Of a stretch of 64,000 bases of DNA, positions 1 through 12,700 are shown piece by piece (the stretch's first letter is position 1; each line of letters begins with the position of its first letter). A program made the translations under genes and the position numbers. Source of the stretch: Watersipora subatra (Eukaryota > Bryozoa > Gymnolaemata > Cheilostomatida > Watersiporidae); NCBI RefSeq assembly GCF_963576615.1, contig NC_088711.1, positions 21,298,182-21,362,181 of the forward strand. The letters are read 5' to 3'. Under the pieces are notes generated by a model. That model was not told the origin of the DNA, searched no databases, and saw only the letters and a program-made list of their open reading frames with translations.

Positions 1-774
1 ATTAATGCTGCCGGCCTTTTCGAATTTTTGCTAAACATTTTTTCACATACGTCAAAGTATAAGACCAAATTAAAAAGGAGCTACTTTGAGTAAAACATTA
101 GATGGATACAGCTATTAGTATTTCGAAGATGTCGCTTGTAAGTTTTAAGGAGAACACTAAAAAGCTTTGGAGTTAAAAACGAACTTCAATACACCGTAAC
201 AATGGCGGCTATTATGTTATACAGTGTTACTGAAGAGCACTATTCTCATCATTCATCAAAATGTTTTCAAGTCCTCAGATTGTAAACCAACTTATGAATG
301 AATCTGAAAACAGTGAATCGGATTTAGACCATAGTGTCTTCAAATCGCAGTGCAGTTCTGATGATTGTGACGATCGATCTTCTCAGGTACACCATCACTA
401 AAACCATGGCAACCACTACAGCAACAACAAAAGAACTAATTGTTATTGATGTAACTGAGTCATTTTTATTAAGATTTTGTGGGCTGTTCACTGATCACTT
501 TCTATTATAGGTTCATAAAGATCAAGCATAATGAATGTGAAAGTGACGGTGTCATAGAGGTGGCATTCTATAAAAGGGCGGCGCTGTATTTTTTAACCTC
601 TCCCCTGTAGTTGCATTTTATTAGAGGTGACATTCAAATAAGGCTGACGCTCAAATAGAAGTTTTGCAGTACCTATATTATCAGGTTTTTCGTAGCAAAA
701 AATAGTCTAAACTCATAACAGGTACAACATTACAAGCAAGGTAACATAACAAAAAAAGCTATGACAGCTCTCAC
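1..774. other. Terminal delphilin intron; degenerate MITE and one small plus-strand ORF
   Basis: No FH2 exon could be recognised on the minus strand here. At about 535-670 there is a degenerate repeat (TTATTAGAGGTGACATTCAA) related to the element at 29690-29930. A 46-codon plus-strand ORF at 261-401 begins MFSSPQIVNQ and is very rich in Ser and Asp. A GT at 390-391 (CAG|GTACAC) could act as a donor. It resembles the acidic N-terminus of some transposases or of an unrelated gene, but it cannot be assigned. Confidence 0.35.
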
Positions 775-3700
775 CTGCGCAAGAGAGGAAACCTTGAAGG
801 CTGCAGCAGGTGGAGCATTTGTTGCCTTGTTTAGCTGATTTCCCATGGCCAACACCAGCTCGAGTATTTTCGCAAAGGATTTACTTTGACGAATTTGCTC
901 AGATGCCTCTTTGATAACATGTAGTCTCTATAGAAGAGGAGAGTAATCTCATGCACAGCTCAGTGACATGCATTTTCATCATCAGCAAATGAGATAAACT
1001 CATAAAAATGAGTCAACCGACGCTGTGATTGCTCTGTTTATAAAATGCAGAGAGTGATTCTAGAGCAGTAGCTTTTAACCGGTGTTCGGTGACTGACTCA
1101 ATCACCCTATGAGTCACCTGACTATAGGGTCAGGTGACTCAGTCACCTGACTCAGTTCACTCACTCGTCCACCCAGTTCTGACTCACCGAACCCTAGGGG
1201 TTCGGTGAGTCAGTTTCCAGTTCAAGATACAGAACTGGCCTCTCAAAGGCAACAGCAGAAGTTACGCTGATTTGTAAGGTCCTGTCTTTATGAAAATTTG
1301 CTGTGAGTTCATGCATTGTATTAGTTTCGTTCTATAAACAGTGATGTTAATGCATAGTTCATTTTGCACACCAGTAAAACATATAAGTACTTTACGTCTT
1401 GAATGTGAAAAATCATATTTCATTTTTCAATATAGAAGGATTTGGTGGAAAAATAAAAAAATAATGGCATGCTTCTGTCATGTAGTGATAATGCTTGGTA
1501 GTGTTCTCATGAAGCAGAGAAACACATCACCAGGACTAGTTTTTTTATAAGCTACCTTGGGTGGTCCTAACACTAATCAAGGGCTTCTTCTGAAACTGTC
1601 AGATTAACCCAAAGGGATGCCTTTTTGCAACACGTCCAGTCTGACAGAGCCAGGTAGCCATTTCACTTGCCCAATGTGTGAAGGACAGAGGTGGATCTTT
1701 AACGTGCCGACATTGTCAATGTGGTACACGGGGCCTCCAAGTTATGGTCTAGATCCAAAAGACCCAGCAATTTAGGGTTGAAAGCTTGCTGAGAGCTTTT
1801 TGTCAGACTGGTATTAAGTAGGACTCAAACCACCAACCCCATGGTTGATAATCAAAGGCGCTACCACTAGGCCAACCTGACACCCTAACCTATGGAGAAA
1901 TAAACTCTATCTACTCATTGCCAGCAGAAGTCTCGTGTTTGTGAAAGGCTCAATTACCATGTCTTATGAACTTGTTCAGGTGTCTTCGAGCCAATGGCTA
2001 ATGAGCCTTGATGTTGTAGAACAAAAAAAAATGCTACTGAGTTTAAACCTTGAATCGTCAGCATGAGAGCTTGAGAAGGCTTTGGTGGAAGCCCGTATGA
2101 AACTGGTGGTGTTTAGCACTTTCAACAAGGTTAAGAACCACAGCTATAGAGAAAAGCAGGCATTATGCGAAGTTTTAGATAAAACATCAAGCTCTCATGC
2201 AGACGATTCAAGGTTTAAACTCAGTAGCATTTTTTTTTGTTCTACAACATCAAGGCTCATTAGCCATTGGGCTCGAAGACACCTGAACAAGTTCATAAGA
2301 CATGGTAATTGAGCCTTTCACAAACACAAGACTTCTGCTGGCAATAAGTAGATAGAGTTTATTTCTCCATAGGTTAACGGAATGCAAGTAGTTAGCAATG
2401 ATATAGTTGTGAATTTAGTTTTATGTACAGATATCAATATTTGAGTCACTAGAGATAGCCCGCCCCCCTGTTATACACATAATTGATGGAAACTAACCAC
2501 AGTAAGAGAGTAAGATCCTTAAAGCACATAAATTACATAATTTTTTATTGTATATTTTAATACATCAGAGTCTTGGCTTTCGAATGAGCTATTGTTTGCC
2601 ATGGTGAGACAGACATTGGTTGGGGTTTATAAGATTTCCCCAGAGCTCTACTACGAAAAAGTTTACTGGCATAATCTCGAAAATTGTGACGTCACAATTC
2701 TCATATTCGTTGTTGTGTGCTCTTACCGCTTATTTATCAACTACGATAATGATGATAATGATGCTAGTGGCAGGCGAAGGTAGGACAACTCCAGAGAACG
2801 AATGAAGATTACAAAGGAATCAGTGTCATTAGTTCTCCAAGTACATATTATTTCTATGATAAGTACCGCAGACTCCAAGAACCATACTATATTTTCCCGA
2901 TGATATTATGCACTAGCTCTTTATTTTTAAAGTGATATTGAGGGTGACGACTGAGACTAATTAATTTCAAGCATTGCGTGATCTCGCGAAAGTGCGATTG
3001 ACATTTAGTCCTAGGGCCACGCAACCGCAGGTCATAATTTAATCGATGTGATTTCATTACCTTTATCAACGGCAGTACATTTATTGAAGCATAATTAATT
3101 AACCCAGAACATGTGTTTGTATTGGTCGGGCATTAGCATGATCGTGGGCATTGTTGATTATCTAGAATCTTAGTTTATTATTAGCGCTTTCCCGAGTTTA
3201 ACAGCACCGATTGTCACAGAAAAACGCAGCCTCAATGGCAGCGAAAAGGATCGACGACCTAAGGCTAAATGAGAATTAAGACGTCACATTTTGAGTACCT
3301 GAACCAAGTGTTTTTTTTTGCAGGACGTACTTTTGACACCCCGTTTTTCATAGTTCTATTATTCTTTGTGTATTGAATATAAGCTCATTCGAAAGCCAAG
3401 ACTCTGATGTATTGAAATATATAAAAAAAGAATTATGTAATTTATGTGCTTTAAGGCAGCATCTAATCTTGAAGCATCAAAACTAGCATCTAATCTTTAG
3501 CAACATAACCCAGGTGTTTCTCTCGGTATATCCGTTAATAACTTATAACAGGCAGGCTTCAGGATAGATGTGGGAAAGCAGTATAATATTGCATCTATTA
3601 CCTCATTCACGTCTGTACACTTTTCATCAAATGTTGCTTTGAAGAGCATAGATTTTAATCTATTCTCATAGCCTGGAATCCTAACCATTCTATAGCAGAA

Positions 3701-6700
3701 TCTGTCAACTTCACTCAGTTCGCTAAGATCTCCGCTGAACTCTTTGTACTGGATGACCTATGCAACAGTCCTAACAGTTGAGATTATAATATATCCAGAG
3801 CCTGTGTACTGAGAGAAGTTCTCTCTACATGCTAGTGAAAAAATAGCGGCAGTCGCTAAGTACATACGATCTGCACAATAGCAATTTTGGTTGTACACAA
3901 ACGTAAGGAAGTTATGGATTGATTAGAAGACATGATAAAACAATATAACATGCTGTATGTATCTCTTGATGATGATACATGTAACAACACAACTCCTTAT
4001 GCAGTGCAGTTTTAACCAGTTGGTGCATACACCATAAAAGTGTAATAATGCACAAATTAGCCTGTACCGCAAAAAAATTGGTAATATGTTTACACAGTGC
4101 ATATTTTCAATTTTACTTTTTAACTGCTACTTACAAAACTGATACTTGGGAAACTATGAATATTATACAGTAGTTGTACATGTTATATAATATTGTTATA
4201 CAATATTATACTAATATGATTGTTATGATATGATATTATATATATATATATCACTATATATATAATATTAATTTTCAAGATACAACGAAAATTACAGCTA
4301 ACATTTGACTCTAAACTCAACTTAATTTTCACCATGTATAATATTGTTATACATGGTGAAAATTAAGTTGAATTTAGAGTCAAATGTTTGCTGTAATTTT
4401 CGTTGTATCTTGAAAAATTTATTTGAGGCCAGTAGGAGAGATAAGCAGAGGTTTGACCGTAGTTTGGTTTCAAGGACTAATAATAGTCTCGGGTAAATAA
4501 AATAATAAATAGTGTTGTTCACAGACCTCCTCTTTACTCGGAGCGTACTGAAGAAGCTGTCTCATGAGGTGATGAGTAAGGACTCCTCCTCCCTCCTCTG
4601 AATGCATCTCCACCCGCAGCAGCGCCTGTTCTATGTGCTCATCTCGCTCAGCCCTTGATTTTACTTCAGGTATGTTCACAGATGCGAGTATTATGGAAAT
4701 GTTAAAAGCTTTTTTCTCATGTAAAATTTTTCTTTTAGAAATTTTTTTCTCACGTTTTGATGAAGCTGCAAATAAAGCATAAGCTATTATTTAAAATTTT
4801 AAAAGATGGATAATAGAAAAATGGCCTTTCGAGCCAACAGAATAATTTGAAATCGTATAGGTGGTGATGATTTGCAGACAAAAGACGATATGGCATTTGA
4901 TATATCCTTTGTACATTCAAAAAACCTTTCAAAGTTAGTAAACAAAAATGGCTCTAAAATTAAGGACTTAATCACATTGTCTGTCAAAATTAGGCTATCA
5001 TCAGTGACATAAATATTTTGAGATCAGCTGGGGAAGTTCGACTGCAATAGCACCATAAAGTTTGGAAGAACACCCTTTAACACCAAGTTTCCACGAGCTA
5101 AAACGTCTTGTAGCGTTACATGAGTTTTTGACATCGGCTTGTTTCCATACAAATAGGAATAGTAATACCTCAATGTTGACAGAATTGGAGTTTTCTGCCC
5201 CACCTAATGCTACAGCGTCAATGCGATTAATCTGGTGGGTCACAACACGACTCTATTAAATGAAATGTACAATGTCAACAAACTCCGGCAATCTAAGAAA
5301 ACTTAACATGAGTATCATATAGAATAGCCTAATTGTTAAATATCCTCTATATGTACCAATTTAATTTGGAATAACATTTCAAATTGAACCTTTCCAAAAC
5401 CTTTCAAATTTAAAAATAATATTCCTTTGGATGGACCAAACTAGAGAAGTGGAAACTCTATTAGAATAATGTATATATTCAAGATAAGCCATGCGCTTTC
5501 ATTTCTTTTTATGCTAGGAAAAAACTGGCTTATGCAAACCCACTACAAAAGAAAGAAATTGCACAGCCTCTAACCATAACAGCCTCAATAGGTTTCAAAA
5601 AAAACATACGAGATTTTTTCTTCGTGGTTGAGAACTGTTGCGGAAGTTCGAGGTACTCCACCATGACGCCAATGTCCAGCGTGTCATCTGAATTGACTTG
5701 ACCCCATACCGTCTGGTCTATCTGCTCGGGATGATGAGTCTCCCAGTTGAGACGCTTGACCAACAATGGAGCTGACCAATCAGGAAGAGGTGGAGCTAAA
5801 CAGTAACCATGGTAATCAACAACTAACCTAGCAGCTCAGTTCAAATCTGACTCAAGGAAAAGAAGACTATATGGACTTTTTATAGTTTGAAGCCACAGAC
5901 TTAATAGATCAAGAAAATCAAAACAAAAAAGCATCACCATATATCATTTTAATAATATAAAATCTTATTTAAATATTATATATAATATGCTATGTAAGAA
6001 AATATGGTAAGAAGAAAACAAAGAAGCACGAAATAGCTAAAACCTTTTATTTAACATGATTTGATACAGAACTGGATGTAAAATAATTATGTGGTTTTCA
6101 TTGCCAGAAAGAGGCTTTGGCATAACTCCAACACACTATTCAAGGCAGTAATATTTGAATCATTGTATCTAAAAATAAATGATATAAATAGGTGTCATGC
6201 AAGTGCCAAGTATTATTGGTACTTTGCCAACAAACATTATGCTTTTTAGCTAAAGCTTTATACAAGCTAATATTATATAGTACTGTCTCATTATAGCTAT
6301 TAATAATGCTTGTAGCTTTTTACAAAGCTTTTCTATGACCAAACATATAAATACTTGGGTTTTCTGTTATCAAATCAGTTGTCTCTGGAGTGTGCAATAA
6401 ACCATTTCTCTAATTTAATACTCTATTTAATTGCTTCTGTGCAGAAACATAACAGAAGCTAATTGGCGACAAGGATGGGATGGAGAAACTTCAAGAAACT
6501 GATGGAGCTACTACTACAAAACCTACAACGGAAACAAGAAACAGCTGCAACCGCTGTTCCAGCCTTCCCAGGTTTTGACCCAACAGCAGAGCTACTAACA
6601 GATTACATAGACAGATTCAACACATTCATTGCAGCAAATTCTATTCATCAAGACAAGATTGCTGGCACTTTTCTCACCAACCAACAGCCTACACTCTACA

Positions 6701-9700
6701 AGCAGCTTAGTAATAGGGCAGCTCAGCTTTCAACACCCAAGCAGATCAACGACCTCAACATGGATGAAATACTGGAATTTCTCAAAGACCAGTATGACCC
6801 TAAGTATTGGACAAGTATTGGAGTATTGGAGTATTGAGACAAGTATTGGAGTGACATGCAGAGGAAACCTGGAGAAACTATTCAAGAGTTAGCTGCCAGA
6901 ATTCGTCAAGATGCAACTACATGTGCCTTCATAGACATTACAGATCCATTAGATGAGGCTCTCAGAACCAGATTTATCTGCTCTGTAAACAATGAAGCAG
7001 TTCTCAAATCTCTCTTCAAGGTCAAGGACAATGAACTCAACTTCAACAAAGCTATACAGGTAGCACAGGAAACAGAAGAAGCAGCTAAAGTTGCCAAAGA
7101 GACAGTTTATGGAAACTCGTCTAAAGTCAACAAGGTTGCTCAACAGAAATCAAGATACAAACCAATCCAGAAAAACAACTCTACACCTGACAAGCAGAAG
7201 GAAGGACAGCTATGCTACAGATGTGACCGAACTAACCATACAGCGGATGACTGCAGATTCAAGGCAGCCACCTGCAACTTTTGTTCTAAACAAGGTCACA
7301 TAGAAAGAGTATGTAAGAAAAAGAAATCATCTGCAGCAGAAAAACCAGTAAAGATGATAGAATGCACATCAACCAAGATGGTGAAACTTGCTGAAAACAT
7401 CAAACTGGAGGGAGACAACTTCACACTTGAACTGGACACTGGAGCATGTGACAACTTCATCTGTAAATCAATATGGGAGAAGCTAGGAAAGCCAAACCTA
7501 AAACCTACTACAGTTAACTACAAATCAGCCTCAGGACATCTCATAGAGACGCTTGGCAGATGTGAGCTAACTGCCCAATTGGATGCACAGAAAGAAGTCA
7601 GACTACCATTTGTGATTAGTGCTGTACAAGATCTCAACCTACTAGGAAGAACTGCTATACAGCAACTAGGCATCTCTATTGATGACAAGCTACAACAGAA
7701 CCTTGTATCAACAATCACAGAGAACCAGCCAGATGGGAGGTTACAAATCAAGTGTAAGGAGATGTGCAAAGAATTTCCAGAAATATTCAAAGACGAGCTA
7801 GGAAGTCTCAAGAACTTTGAACTAGAGATAAACTTCAAACCTTCAACAAAGCCAGTCTTCTGCCGACCCAGACCAGTTCCTATTGCCTTGACAGAAGAGC
7901 TCAACCAAGCATACGAAGCAGGTGTAGCTAAAGGCATATGGGAACCAACTCAATTCAACCAGTATGGAACACCAGTTGTACCTGTACGCAAATCTACAAC
8001 AGGTCAAGCTGCAGGGAAGATCAGAGTATGTGGAGACTACTCCAAGACTATCAATAATCAGCTAGAAACACATAGGAAACCTATCCCACTACCAGAAGAT
8101 CTAATCAGAAAACTAGGTGGAGGCTATTGCTACACAAAGATTGATTTAGCAGATGCCTACAATCAAATATTGTTGGCACCAGAAAGTCAACGACGACTAG
8201 CACTATCAACACACCGAGGAGTACTGCTACAGAAGAGGTTGCCCTTTGGCATAAGCTCAGCACCAGGGTATTTTCAAGAAATCATGGAGCAACTGACACA
8301 AGACCTCCCAGGAGTAGCAGTATACCTAGATGATATACTAGTGAGTGGAGCCAATGCAGAGAGACATCTACAAAACTTACGTCGACTTCTTCAAAGATTA
8401 GAAGAAAGAGGGCTCAGATGTAGAAAAGACAAGTGCTGTTTTGCTCAACCTACAGTAGAGTATCTGGGACACAAACTCACTTCAAAGGGAATCACTAAAG
8501 GAAAGAAGGCAGATGCAGTACAACAGATGCCAGTCCCAACAGACTTAACTCAGCTAAGATCTTTCTTAGGAGCTACACAATTCTACAGCAAGTTCATACC
8601 CAATCTGTCACAACTCACAGGACCATTGCACAAACTGACACGCAAAGGAGAGACCTGGAAGTGGGGCACTGAACAAGAAAAGAGCTTCAACAAACTGAAA
8701 GATATGCTATCAACTGATAGTGTCTTAGCACACTTCAACCCAGATCTTGACATTGGAATCTCATGTGATGCTTCAGAAACTGGACTGGGAGCTGTACTAT
8801 TTCATCGTTACCCTGATGGAAGTGAGAGACCAATAGCCAATGTTTCAAAAACACTGACCAGCACACAGAGGAAATATGGACAAATACAAAAAGAAGCTCT
8901 CTCAATCATATTTGCTCTAAAGAAGTATCACCAGTACCTGTATGGTCGACGGTTTATCTTGGTAACTGACCACAGACCTCTTCTCACACTTCTAGGACCT
9001 ACCAAAGGAGTTCCAGCTCTAGCAGCCAACAGACTAGCAAGATGGGCACTGGTACTAAATCACAGTTTCATCAATCCAGAGAAGTCAACCGATCGGCAGA
9101 AAAGACAGTTAGCAAGATACACAGCTACAATCTTGGAGCACCATGCTATGCCTTGTATCATGGACCTAGACGCAACAGACAACCTAGATGGGTTCCAGCC
9201 ATTGTTACTAAGATATATGGAACTCGTAGTCTCAATGTCAAAGTGGTACCAAAGGGACCTACTTGGAGAAGACATGTTGAACAACTCAGACCAAGATACT
9301 CAACAGAAGAAGATCAAGACCCTGGAGATAAACCTGATATAACAGAGGAGACAAAACTGCAACTACCAGCCCCTACAACTGTAACAGAGCAACCTCCGTC
9401 TAGAAGAAGACCACGCAACCCTCGTCTACCTGATGGAGATGAGTATAGCAGAGACAAACCCCGAAGGTCTAAGAGAACCAGAAAGAACCTTTAGCTTAGT
9501 GAGGAGGTGTCATGCAAGTGCCAAGTATTATTGGTACTTTGCCAACAAACATTATGCTTTTTAGCTAAAGCTTTATACAAGCTAATATTATATAGTACTG
9601 TCTCATTATAGCTATTAATAATGCTTGTAGCTTTTTACAAAGCTTTTCTATGACCAAACATATAAATACTTGGGTTTTCTGTTATCAAATCAGTTGTCTC

Positions 9701-12700
9701 TGGAGTGTGCAATAAACCATTTCTCTAATTTAATACTCTATTTAATTGCTTCTGTGCAGAAACATAACAATAGGTCATAATTTTTTCTAATTTGAATACT
9801 TTCAAAGTAGGTACAGTAGACACTCCTAAAATATATACCTCCTAAAATGTGAATTCCACATAATGAAAAGACTTTATGTAAAGTATTTGCATAAAGACTT
9901 ATGTAAAGTCTTTGCTTGACGCTTTACGTTACGTAGAATTTTGTACGTAGCACGACCCAAGACTTTATGTAAAGTCTTTGCGTCGTGCTACGTACAAAAT
10001 TCTATGTAACATAAAGCGTCAAGCCAGTGCAGGTTCTCGAATTCTATTTGAATAACAAGAATCTCGTAAATAGCCTTAAAAATATCATTTTATCTCTTGC
10101 TGAACTTGAGAGAGAAAACGACGTTTACGATTACTCTACTATATACGCTCGTACCCTAGCAGTCTAGTTCGTTGTGAGAGATTGTCAGATGTGTCGATAA
10201 AGCACAGAGGATCTGTAGCCACGCAATTATTCAAAAATACTTAAAAGACCATCGATTGATGCAGGTGTTAGAGTATTGGTCTACTAATATGAACGTCACG
10301 AGTTGGAGCATCGTTGAAAGCTAAATTTTATAATAACCTTGAACTCTGGAGGTGAATAGACGGAGGGGCACATAGATACCGCTTTTACTATGGCAAAAAT
10401 ATATTTTTGTTTTGCTTTATTGTAGACGTATAAAATATCTTTTATTTTTCTTTCGCAGAATAGACCTTGCTGTCTAGAAAAGAAAAATAGATAAATCATT
10501 ATGAATTGACATTGGATGTGTGTGCTTCTTTAACTTATTGTAAAATTACCGTAATCATGGACCATAAAACAAGTGAAAAAGATCAGAGAAAGGAGAAAAG
10601 TTGCCAATACAAATCAATAATACTACGGTTAAGGTACAGCCATTAAATTAAGAAGTTGGGTCTGGTTTTTTACCTTTTTCAAAGGCCAAAGGGGTGAGTT
10701 TGAAAAGATCTCGGATCGGATTAGACAATTTACATGTAATCTACTGTTCGTATAACATAAAATCCTTATAAATGTTTCCAGAGCGGTTTATTTATGTTGT
10801 AAGAACATCTACTGTACTATAGTATGTTTGAGAAGGCGTCTATTCAAATTGCACTCTCTCCATATTTATTACCATGAAGAACAAAAACAATGACTAGTTA
10901 GAATAGCGTATAAATATTATAGTTAATAGTTTCAGCTAGCATAAGACTAGTGAGGCTAGCTGAAACCATTTGGTATACTGTGAAAACATACTGTTAAAAC
11001 TGTAAACCATTTCATGTGAAAATTAATGCATGCTATGTTCGCAAGGTTTGTTGTATCAATATTGTAGGAAATCAGCAGTCGCTCATCAGACAATTCATGA
11101 GAGCAGCCCATCTAAACAATCTGCAGATGGCCGAGCTGAGATACTCAACTAAGTTCTGAATAATATTTTTGCGTTGTTACCAGCTGGCAGCGACCCAAGA
11201 AGCATATTGCAAGCTCTCACCTTTGGGAGGAGGTGGGAGAGGAGGAGGTGGTGGTGGAGGAGGTGAGGCCAAGTCAGCAGCATTGGCCACTTGGGGAAGA
11301 ATCTCGTGAGCCACTGTGGCTTCTTGTACAACAGGAACTGATGACGCAACAGGTCCTGCTGAAAGGACTGCTTCAGGCTCTCTCAGATTAGCGGGTTCAA
11401 ATGTTGCTACAGACGCTTTAGCGACAGCTGTCGTTAGAGGAGGAATAGATGACGTGTGGTTTTGCGATGCAAAAAGAATTTTTCCTGCATCTGACTGTTC
11501 AGATCTTTGAGTTTCTCCTCCACTAAAGCCAGCGACAGCATCATCCATTGTCTGTAAAGCTTGCTTCACTTGACGCTTGTAAGAGTTGTCAGATCTAGAG
11601 AGGACAACTTCAAATTGATACAACTGGATATTTGATATGAAAATAAATAAAATGCAAACATGTTTTATGCCAAAAAAAAACAAATATTGACTTCAATTCA
11701 CCAATTTGGCATTTTTTTCATAATATTAACAGTGATTCATAAAAAGTTATAACATTTTATAGAAGTTATCTCACCCTTGTGACACATGCAACTGGCTGCT
11801 TCCCCTGGAACTTCCCAAACTGTCACTATCCGACCTGTCTCCATTGAAATCTATACGCGCATGGCCATTACGTAGACCATTGTAGCGATGCCTATGGCTA
11901 GATGATACAGAACGTTGTTCGTGATCGTAATCGTTGGTACGACTACCACCATTTGCCATAGGTAATACACGATTGTCCAGATCAGGTCTTGAATTCAGTT
12001 GAGCAACAAAAGCGGTGTTTGATCGACCTCTCCTATAGCTGCCACTTTTATCAAGAGGAAATGAAATGGCATCATAGCCATATATTCCAGGATCTTCTAA
12101 CGCTCCATCCAATGGATAGTCAACTTCTTGTGAGATTGATATGGAATCATACTTACCTATAACAGTAAAAACGCCGTCTAACTATCGTAGGATCGCAGTC
12201 TAAACATAAAACAACATTTAAGCAATTATGTATCAACAAAATAAACACAAAGTAAGCTAACTATTAAAATAGATTCAAATTATAACGTATTAAATTAAAA
12301 AAAACCAAATCACTATGCAAAAAATTTAGCAAATTTAACAGGAGAGGAGGCAACATCTACTTCTGTAGAGCTATAAAATTTAAAGGGTTGGAGCTAATTT
12401 TAAATTTTCGGTAGCTCCAAAATTTAAATTTTGGAGTTACCGAAATCACCAAAAGAAAAATGTTGCATCATCCCCGCAGAGAGAAGCGTGAATAAATATA
12501 AGCATGCGTTGCAACTCTGTGAATTATAAAATAGTGACTGGTTCCTGCAGCGAAGAAAAATTTGAATGATAGCAAAAAGCCAATAGACTTTACCTTATAT
12601 GTTTTGTAGGTAAGGGGATAGACCCCATCTCGAATCAAAGCAGAATAAAAATGTAATTGCTTCACAGGGTTGCAAACATGCCAAATAATTTATTGCACGC

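Larger units (their letters stand above)
775..5795 (-). other. GRID2IP: Delphilin FH2 exons (N-terminal half of FH2)
   Basis: Exons 5795-5610, 4663-4527, 3757-3602 and 927-775. FH2 starts with LVKRLNWE, containing the lasso Trp, and TVWGQV. It continues through HHLMRQLLQYAPSKEE, DRFCYRMVRIPGYENRLKSM and the formin signature LELVLAMGNQLN (GNxLN). Phases run 1-0-0-0, and residue order matches human delphilin FH2. Roughly 200 of the usual 370 or so FH2 residues are present, so the coiled-coil and post regions lie beyond the left edge. The intron before the last visible exon has been enlarged by a SINE, a fold-back and a TIR element. Confidence 0.88.
6193..9769 (+). mobile_element. Ty3/gypsy LTR retrotransposon lacking the integrase core
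   Basis: LTRs of 262 bp at 6193-6454 and 9508-9769 begin TG and end CA and look identical by eye. The target-site duplication ATAGG is present at 6188-6192 and 9770-9774. The 5' LTR is followed by AATTGGCGACAAGGATGG, a primer-binding-site-like region seen in Mag-type elements, and the 3' LTR is preceded by the purine tract GTGAGGAGG. It encodes gag and pol but has an internal deletion of most of integrase. It sits antisense within the large delphilin intron between the FH1 and FH2 exons. Identical LTRs imply a recent insertion. Confidence 0.93.

Noticed and set aside
1806..1885. Possible functional tRNA gene
   Set aside because: A and B boxes are present but the flanking sequence continues into a SINE body, and the stem pairing of a real tRNA is not maintained.
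7518..7937. 139-codon minus-strand ORF inside the LTR element
   Set aside because: Antisense shadow of the protease/RT coding region.
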